A DNA stretch of 64,000 nucleotides, taken from Romanomermis culicivorax (taxonomy: Eukaryota; Nematoda; Enoplea; Mermithida; Mermithidae). The stretch is taken from NCBI GenBank assembly GCA_963922205.1, contig CAWUHX010000124.1:1-64000 (forward strand). The letters run 5' to 3'. The translations under genes and the position numbers were made by a program. This document shows, one piece after another, positions 56,401 through 64,000 of the stretch. The notes beneath the pieces were generated by a model. That model had not been told where the DNA came from, searched no databases, and worked only from the letters and a program-made list of their open reading frames with translations. Positions within the stretch are counted from its first letter, which is position 1. The number at the start of each line of letters is the position of its first letter.

Positions 56401-57399
56401 AATGTGACACTATGATAAGGGATAAAGTCAGAAGTCCAAGAAAAACAAATGAAGGTTGAACAGCAGTGAGCGTTGAAGCTGGACTGTCAAAAATTATTTG
56501 AAAATCGATTCATATGTTATGTATCATTTGCATCAAACATATAAATACAGCAGACAGCTTAGTTTTTCGGGTCTTTCCCAATAGAGGTTTGGATCTGATG
56601 ATATATGTCTCTTTAGTAATGCTGGTTGTGCACCAAAAATAAGCAAATAAATCTTTTCAGTAAAGTATACCCATGTTAAAAGGTTTTCTATGCAACATGA
56701 GACCACAAAAATTCTGAGACTACAACTTGATTGATGACATCCATCATGACTAGTATGCGCAAAGTATGTTGGAACACTATTCCGCAGATGTCTCTTGTCA
56801 GCTTCTCGACAACATGAATTACTATCGAGATAACTGTCATCCAACGCCAAAGAATTGTATTTATTTCTGGATTTCTATGTGATGATCAAAAGAAAAGAAA
56901 AATTCATTAATTGAATTGAGTTATCTTATCAATCATCAAAAGAAGAAAACGATGGTAGAGTGAATGCTTATGCCCTACAGACAACCTTTGCAAAATTTCT
57001 TCAAAACTTTTGTATGTTCAAATACTAACATATCAAATGATATACAACAAGACATTAGCCCAAATCGAAAATTATATGGGATTATTTATTGTATTTAATA
57101 ACTATTTTTTCTTTGGACATGATTAAAATTATATATTGAGAAACTTCATGCAAAGCTGGTCATACTGGGGACTTAAAATCAGCAGACTTTCCAATCAATA
57201 AAACGGAATTGGGTAGTCCTCTCCTATAGCAACTATGGGTGTTGAAATTTTTGGACATCAGTGGGATAGAGTAGACCTATCATATTATGACAATGGGTAG
57301 CCAAAATTTTGGAAAGACATCATGTCGCAGAGCAGCTTATGATTCAAGTGAATGGAAATGAGTGCATTTATTGTATAATGGCTCCAGGACATTAGAGCG
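53435..57399. other. 5' flank of the ATPase gene; no other gene seen
   Basis: About 4 kb of AT-rich DNA containing the ATPase promoter (not localisable by eye) and one dispersed repeat at 54058-54276. Short frames are scattered and lack recognisable domains. Confidence 0.4.
54058..54276 (+). repeat. Dispersed repeat D, copy 1
   Basis: About 200 bp, nearly identical in order and orientation to 63618-63815. It shares AAAAGGAGTGGACTAGATTT, TTTTTGAGAACTT(G)G, TGTAATATTGGATTTT and GTGGAAAAGT(G/A)TATTCT. Confidence 0.8.
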
Positions 57400-58260
57400 C
57401 CGGAGATTAGAGCATCTGGCGAGCGACGACCAGGAAATTTTTCCTGAAAAAACTGAAAAAATCAATTTTGGTGATGATTGTAGGAAACTTGTGTCAAAAT
57501 GAACAAAAATTTTTTAAAAATGACAAAAAATTCCAAAATGAATAAAACTCCACTGGAAATAAATAAAGCGTGTGTCAAAACTAATATGCATACGCATAGA
57601 AAAGAAAATTTACAAAGAAAATATTTTCCCGAAAAATCAATTTTTGTGATAATTTTAGAAAACTTGTATTAAAATTGACCAAAATTTTTCAAAAAAGACA
57701 AACGTGTCAAAAATCCTATGCTCAAGCACAGAAAATGTTCAAAGGATTTCTTTTCGAAAAAAATTTGAAAAATGTTCAATTTTTGTAATGTTTTTAAAAA
57801 ACTTGACCTGAAAAATTAACAAAACACGATTTCAAAATGAAAAAAATGTGAAATGAAAACAATCAAAACGTGAAATGGAATTGAACACGAGTTCAAAATA
57901 AATAAAACGTGTCAATAATCCTATGCGTGAGTATAGAAAATCTACGTAAAAAGTTTTCTAGGAAAAACAACTTTTGTGATAATTTTAGAAAACTTGTATT
58001 AAAACTGACAACGGTTTTCCAGAAATGACGAAAACTTATTCAAAATAAATAAAACATGGATTGAAGATGAACAAAACATGAGTCAAAATCCTATGTTCAA
58101 GCATAGAAGGTGTTTCAAAAGAATTGTAACGTTCTTAGAAAACTCGTATTAAAAAATGAAGAAAAGTTCAGAATAAAAAAACGTGAAATGAAAATAAACA
58201 TGACTACAAAATTAATAAAGCACAAATTGAAAATGAACCTAGTGTACTGAAAAACACGAG
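57400..58260. repeat. Degenerate ~150-180-bp tandem repeat
   Basis: Blocks with AATTTTTGTGATAATTTTAG, AAACTTGTATTAAAA, CAAAA(A)TGA and CTATGC(T/G)(C/T)AAGCA recur near 57470, 57640, 57780, 57975 and 58130. No reading frame is conserved. Confidence 0.6.
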
Positions 58261-58569
58261 TTCAAAATTACGCATTTTTTTATCTGTGTCTTTTGTGACA
58301 TGCCACTCCCTATTTTTGCTCTGTAGAAAATGTACTCGTATTTTTTCATGCTTGATCCATAATGGAGGAGAAACTTTTGTCCGCTTCTATCTGCACTCAT
58401 TGTGTGTTTGTTAATCGCCAAATTTTTCTTTCGCCATTATGTTAAAACTAAACAAAATGGTACTTGTAACCTGTAATATCCTTGGCCCCCTAAAATCTGA
58501 CTAACTCCACCTAGAGCAAAACCGGTTATAGATAGATACATGAAGTTTTTTGCATGATATCCGCCATAT

Positions 58570-58760
58570 GGGCAAAGGTTGGGGTTCATAAGAGCGAACG
58601 GAACGGCCCATAACAGGGAACGAGCCCATAAGCGCGAATGGCTCATAAGCGCCAAAACAGTATATGCTTGAGCGTGTCCTATCTTTTCTGTTGTGAAAGG
58701 CTCATAAGCGCGAAAGGCTCATAAGCGGGAAAGGCTCTTAAGCACGAAAGACTCTTGACT
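58570..58760 (+). repeat. Minisatellite CCCATAAGCGCGAAAGGCT, left arm
   Basis: About eight units of roughly 20 bp (for example GGCTCATAAGCGCGAAAGGC). The reverse complement of this array lies at 63215-63345, so the two act as inverted ends of the interval between them. Confidence 0.65.
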
Positions 58761-59261
58761 GTAAGAGCTACTAATTTTCATGTTAATTTGTCTTATGTAA
58801 TTTGAAGAAACTTAATGTACAGGGTTTTTTTAGCACGAGTCCCATTAGCATTCGTGCTAATGAAGAAATATTTCATTAATACAGTTAGCACGGTTGAAAA
58901 ACGTTACTTCGTTGGTGTCAAATTAACGTGTGGGTTTGTCAGTTCTGATAACCTGCTTTTATTGTTTAATCAACTCATGAAATCATGCCTATGTTGGTAC
59001 CTTCAAAAAGGATAAGGCACTCATCTGATTCTAATTGAATTAGCTCATTCTTACTATGCACTTGGTTAGTTAACTGACAAGTTCAGTGGTTAGTTTGACA
59101 GTAAAACTTTTAGGAATCACTAGTCATGTTCGGTTGGGATAAAAGTTTACTTGTTTTTATTGTATCTGGAACTGCTCTTCAGCTTCAATATAGGCTCTCG
59201 ATTGATTTTACGTACAATTATATTTCTTCCTCTTTATTACTGATCTGTGCAAACTTGACAC

Positions 59262-59601
59262 ATGTCAAAACAGCTGTTTTCGAATTACTCAATTAGTGTT
59301 CAAGAGGTTAGAGCCGAAGATGATTCAGATTCGAGCTACGATCCTTCACTAAGCAAAAGTGATGAAGAGAATGAGGATAGTGACAGAGTTGTTATTTGTG
59401 AAAATGACGATTCTGATTTTTCTCCACAGCTCTGTGATATCCTCAACTTTATTCTAAAATTTTAAAATTTCTGCCTTTAACACCATGCTAAAAAACCCTG
59501 TTAATGTATGCTAATGTTTAAACTCTGCAATCTCCGATTTAATCTGTGCCTAACGTTTAAAATTTTATTTACTCTAAAAAATTAACAAAAATCATTTCCA
59601 T
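59262..59601. other. Spacer inside the MULE-type element
   Basis: AT-rich. A 67-codon acidic frame on the plus strand (59262-59465) has no recognisable motif and may be chance. Confidence 0.3.
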
Positions 59602-60773
59602 TCAATTATCGGCCATAACCACCCGTGACTTTTTACCAACAAGATGTCGAACATGGTGCAGATATCTGTGAACTTCACCCATTAGATATTGGAAGATATG
59701 GTGCTCCATTTGCCCAGGATCAAAATTAGGAACATTCCACAGGTGACCAGTGGCTTCAAAAAAATTATTTTTTGCCCTCATGACACGATTGTCTAAATCA
59801 ATGTACGTTCTATCACGCGGTTTTGGTTGACAGACGCCTCCTTGTAAGTTACATACACAAACCTGATCATGCTTGTGCACCGGTTGCAGTAGATGCAAAG
59901 AATTTCTAACTGCCAAGTTCATATCACAAACTTCGGAAAGATTCAAATGGTTCTGATAACCTTCTGCGTGGTTAGTTTTAGGGGGTCCCCCATTGTCCCA
60001 GTGATTCCACAGCCCGATTGGGAAACGGCCATTGATAAACATGTCCATGAAATAATCGCGAAAATTTGTCAGATTTACTTGGTTGTTTTCATTTTTCAAC
60101 AAGGGCGGCTGACATAAAATTGCATTAAATGCTACTTCCACTAATGGCGCCGGCAATAAGGCCAGTGCTTTCAGACAACCTACCCGTTCGCCAGCAACCC
60201 CTTCATTATTCCGAACATTATGTAGCCCCAAACTCTGCAGTTTCTGATTTAGAGCTTGGTTGAAGTGAAAATTGCACCATAAAATGGTCAATTGCAATGG
60301 TTAATTCTGATTAATTGCAATGTGAGCAGCTTGCTCATAATCGACATGAATAAATCGCATAGCCCCGATTGAATTATGATCTGTTTTTAATTTTTGACGT
60401 GAATTTCGGTGAGCAAATATGAGTACAATTGCACAGTTTTGGAGCACATCAGTGCATGACAACATGGAATGGCTTTGTGTCCAAAAGGACCCCAAGCATG
60501 AATGCTGTATAATTGTGTAAAACTGTAAGGTGAAACTTTGAAGGTGCCGTCTATTATCAAGCATTCAGAGTGGTGAATGACGCTTAAATCTTGATCTGAA
60601 GCGAATGCAACAACTCGATCTTTATAGCTGCTACAAAGAAGCCATTGTTCCCAGAAATAAACCAAATTTTCGTCTGAAAAACGACCACGTTCTGTCAACC
60701 TGGCATGAATGAAACATAGGTAGAATAAATAAGAACTAGTGAGCTCACAAAGTGTTATTAGAGTGTGTGCCAA
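59602..60773 (-). pseudogene. MULE-domain transposase, frameshifted
   Basis: Three consecutive minus-strand segments in different frames carry the order of a MULE/Mutator transposase domain. Around 60550-60400 is ECLIIDGTFKVSPYSFTQLY, the first Asp of the DDE core in IDGTF. Around 60350 is MRFIHVDYEQAAHIAI, the second Asp in VDYE. From about 60300 comes LTILWCNFHFNQALNQKLQ, followed by a long C-terminal part with KTNHAEGYQNHL that may hold the last acidic residue. A stop after INQN and a shift around 60390-60560 break the gene. Genes of this class are frequent in nematodes and other animals. No attempt is made to repair the frame. Confidence 0.65.
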
Positions 60774-62444
60774 AAAACCCTATATTCCTCAGCCTACCGA
60801 ATGTCCCACCACTGGATGACCTTTTTTGAGTAATGTAAAATCACTTTACCCCGACCAAATAGAGTAGTGATAAGCAAATAATGACCAAATTTCACTGTGA
60901 ATTTGATATACTTGATACTTTTATTTTCTATCATGTTTTTGGTCGAAAAATTTAGTGAAATATAAGATTTTGCAAGGCCTGAAAGGCCGAAGTGAAATCA
61001 TTATTCTACTAAAATGCCGAGACTTAACTAGCGTATGTATCATCCGATTGGCCAACTCAGCTCGATTTGTTGCTGTCAAAGTTGCGATGGGGAAGTCGAC
61101 ATGTGAATCGACAAAGTGGATGACCAGTGGCGCAGACAATTTACATAGCAACAGAGCACCACAGAAAGAAGAAAAAGATGATGATAAATCAGTCATCGGT
61201 TTTTTTTATATTTTTGATGTTTACATGCCAGCATCCACAATAAACCTTTACCCAGCACACGCCTTTAATTTACATAATTCTATAGTGGTACGTCCGCCTT
61301 CTTTAATAGTAATTGTTTATTTATTTAGTATTTTATATTAGTGTCAGTTAGGGTAAGTAGCGAAGGACCATAGGCCCAGGCGTGCGTGGCTTACAGATGG
61401 CAAGCAGAAGGAAGATCGATCCAGGGATCCTTCAAGTAGCATTCCTTCCTGAGGATCTAGAATTTCCTCTGGTAGTCTACGAGGAGCCGTTGTGAGCCCC
61501 ATTGGAGAAGGTATGTGTCTGTGGTTGTTGCCAGGTCTGAGGGAGAACTGTCGCATCACATCTGAGGCTTAGCCAAAGAGTAGTTCTAACTAGTTAAGCC
61601 AAACCAAACCTATATTTCTTTAGATCCTAAGGAAAGACCTGCACAACATTCACATGATTTTGATTTTTGGTCTCCTTTTTCAGGTTCTGTTTCGCTTTTT
61701 TATTTCTTATTTTTCCCTCCCTTCCTTTCTACTTTTATGTTTTCTCGCTTTTCATATTTTTCTGTAATTTGGGTGGACTATATTTTCTTTACCGGAGACA
61801 CTATATGTCCCTTTACTTTGATGAAAATACTTTTTTGTGAAAAAGAAAGATGATAAGAGAGGAGACAAAAAAACTGTTTTTCTATGCAATGTTCTATATT
61901 CTGTATGTTTCTTTAATTTATAAAAATTTGAATTTAAAAACTATAGCCTAATGCAAATTTGCATAAAAAATGTTTGTTTACATATAAATTCATGAAATGA
62001 GCCTCGAAATCTTGAAGTATTATTCAAAAAAATCGCGAAGTTTTAATGAAAAATATTTCACCGGCTCTCATTTGAGTTAAAATTATGCAGCATTGAAAAG
62101 AATTTAAAAGCCGAAATTACAATGTGTATGCAGTTCCGCTTAAGAATTATGCAAAATTTTTGTGCATTCCTTATCGATATTTGAATAAAAATGACACCCT
62201 ATTATGCATAGATTTATTTGGCGATGAACTTAAATTTGTATATCATAATTATGTAAATAATAATCAAAACCTTTGAAGGCATTATTTGGAGCCAGGGATT
62301 TTTGAAGCTAGTGAACAGAGCACTCGGATTGGATGCTCTGGAAATAATTTTCACGTGTAATTTTACGCAGTGTTTGGGGTAGAGGGAGCTTTTCGATCAT
62401 TGTATATTCAGGCGTGGAAAAGGGATACCATTCAGGTTGTAAGT
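60774..62444. other. Interior of the MULE-type element; no gene seen
   Basis: About 1.7 kb AT-rich DNA, possibly carrying decayed N-terminal transposase sequence. No frame with a recognisable motif. Confidence 0.35.
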
Positions 62445-62971
62445 TTAAGCTTTTGATTGATTTACCATGTACTCATCGGGCAAGTTGTAGGAGTCTTCAA
62501 CCGGAATACGTCCTTTCTGGAACCACCTTTTAAGTCCTGATTTCGTTAATTTATATTCCCGTAAATTAATTTCTACCTCTCGTATTTCTTGGTCGTTTTC
62601 AAAATGCCGAATTAGTTCCGTGTGCAATGCAAATTTGTATGCACCTCCAGTGGTCAATTTTGGCCCAATTTGCATAATTTAGGTGCTACTCGATCAAGTT
62701 GTTTGGCCTTGACATGGCCAAAAACATTCCAGTTGCAAACAACCTTGTGGCCAAGTTCGGGATTTCGATTTATGCTACCATTTGTGACGATTATTGGACA
62801 GAATAATTCGTCTTGATCTATTGGTCCTCCTTCTCTTAATTGCGCTTTTTTGATACTTTTGCAACCAAGACATGTCCAGTATTCGTTGTGATCACCATTT
62901 TGTAATACGTGGGATTTATTCTTACAAAATGTAAAAATTCTTCTGGGTTTGTTCTGACTAGCATATTCCAA
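62445..62971 (-). pseudogene. FLYWCH-like zinc-finger protein fragment
   Basis: The first segment (62654-62971) reads RRIFTFCKNKSHVLQNGDHN then WTCLGCKSI. This resembles the FLYWCH domain that often accompanies MULE transposases. A second segment in another frame (62445-62675) reads TELIRHFENDQEIREVEINL and ends in a short acidic tail. The frame change between them may be an intron or a frameshift. It is read as the N-terminal part of the MULE-type element, now separated or broken. Moderate to low certainty. Confidence 0.4.
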
Positions 62972-63214
62972 TAAAGAATTTCAAAGATTTCTATTCAAAA
63001 ATAGATTAACATCGCCAAAATCCATGATTTCTATCACTGATCTGTCGAAACTCAACGATAGAGCTAAATTTTTGAATGTATTGTTGTTTTGTTAAAGTTC
63101 TTAGTTGTATTTTTGTCTCTATTTTGAATTGAAAAAGACGGTGCTTCATTAGCATATTACACGCCTTTTCTCACAGGTAGTTTTAATATGAAGGGGTAGA
63201 ATTTTTTTTTGCTT

Positions 63215-63345
63215 TCGCACTTGTGAGCCTTTCTCGCGCATATGAATCCTTCTGGGTTTTCCCACTTATAGGCCTTTCGTGCTTGTGGGGGTTTTCGCGC
63301 AAATAGGCCATTCGTGCTTATGGGCCATACCCATGAGCAAACATG
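63215..63345 (-). repeat. Minisatellite CCCATAAGCACGAATGGCC, right arm
   Basis: Read on the minus strand, units such as GGCCCATAAGCACGAATGG and CACGAAAGGCCTATAAGTG match the array at 58570-58760 in inverted orientation. Confidence 0.65.
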
Positions 63346-63370
63346 GGGGTGGCAAACATCATTGAGGATC

Positions 63371-63815
63371 TATATTCAAGTGGTGCTCAGTGGGGTGCGA
63401 AAAACATGCGAAAAACGGCCTTTTTTGGGCCCCAAGTCGCCGCGAGTTCTTCAATGGGTATGCATCCCTGGACCTATTTACTTTTACCCGTGCATCTATT
63501 AAGTGTCCACTTCAACGCTTTTTTTATTTTTTGAAAATATTGATTTTGCCAAATTATATGAATGACCAAAGTTGGAGAAAATCCCCTTCATTGGGTTCTA
63601 TCATTTTTTTGACTAGTTTAATAGAAAATGCCCCGATGGGGCCAGAAAAAAAGAAGAAAATACTTGCTTGGATAGTTGCCAAGCTAGAAAAAGGAGTGGA
63701 CTAGATTTTTGAGAACTTGAGTTAAGGTTTGAAAAATGCACTCTTGTAATATTGGATTTTTATTCTTTCTCATTAAAATTGTTTCATGTCCGTGGAAAAG
63801 TATATTCTGCAGCTT
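63371..63815 (+). repeat. Dispersed repeats: relative of 15.05-15.39 kb, then repeat D copy 2
   Basis: 63371-63620 is related to the minus strand of 15050-15390. 63618-63815 is the second copy of repeat D (54058-54276). Their adjacency here suggests that both belong to one larger repeat family present elsewhere in truncated form. Confidence 0.55.
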
Positions 63816-64000
63816 CGTGCATTTTGTCCTCCCATGGCACTGTATCAACCACAATAAAATTTTTCTGGATGAAAATTATATGCAAGCTAATGGTTGATTT
63901 CACCCCAATGTGGAGAAAGGCTAAACCAATGACAATATAGCACTGTAACTCCGGACTGATCCAAATATGCCTCTAACTCTAGCTGAAAAATAATGAGAGA
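63816..64000. other. Right edge, no feature seen
   Basis: AT-rich sequence without a supported gene or repeat. Confidence 0.3.

Larger units (their letters stand above)
58570..63345. mobile_element. Decayed MULE-type DNA transposon, ~4.8 kb
   Basis: The interval between the inverted minisatellite arrays contains a broken MULE-domain transposase (59602-60773) and a FLYWCH-like zinc-finger fragment (62445-62971). MULEs commonly have long terminal inverted repeats with tandem repeats inside. The ends and target duplication are not defined precisely. The element is inactive, as the transposase is frameshifted. Confidence 0.5.

Overview
The window is animal genomic DNA, most likely from a nematode. 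Spliceosomal GT-AG introns occur throughout. A 20-exon Na,K-ATPase-type gene is present. An intron of that gene holds about 31 units of TTAGGC, the nematode telomere repeat; this last point is the only clade-level evidence, so the placement is an inference.

Region 1 (1 to about 15.0 kb) is most of a Polinton/Maverick, a virus-like self-synthesising transposon. Its left end and the major capsid gene lie beyond base 1. On the minus strand are a penton-like minor capsid protein, a two-helix membrane protein, an adenain-type protease, a chromodomain integrase, several conserved unknowns and an A32/FtsK-type packaging ATPase. A protein-primed family B DNA polymerase runs the other way. All reading frames are intact once ten tiny introns in the polymerase gene and one in each of two other genes are removed. 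Several minus-strand genes are packed with 14-nt overlaps or 1-4 nt gaps. Beyond the polymerase lie a duplicated non-coding module with hairpins whose base pairs covary between copies, then tandem repeats that may be the terminal inverted repeat.

Region 2 (about 15-39.3 kb) holds the least expected content: five tandem minus-strand genes, called A to E here. Each starts with a 28- or 31-nt exon carrying the ATG and half a signal peptide, interrupted by a phase-1 intron. Every assigned internal exon is also phase 1-1. Four of the five end in an exon that starts with the same splice phase and a close cysteine pair, followed by an acidic, low-complexity tail. Gene E instead carries three consecutive 27-nt microexons encoding related 9-residue units. 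I recognise no known family; they look like rapidly diverging secreted proteins.

Region 3 (39.8-53.4 kb) is a complete 1032-residue type IIC P-type ATPase alpha subunit. Its phosphorylation machinery is intact, but two cation-site aspartates are replaced and the C-terminal Tyr-Tyr is absent, so it is a divergent paralogue rather than a housekeeping pump.

Region 4 (53.4-64 kb) is repeat-rich: a degenerate tandem repeat and a decayed MULE-type transposon flanked by inverted minisatellite arrays. Two MITE families and several longer repeats are scattered over regions 2-4. No rRNA, intact tRNA or CRISPR was seen.
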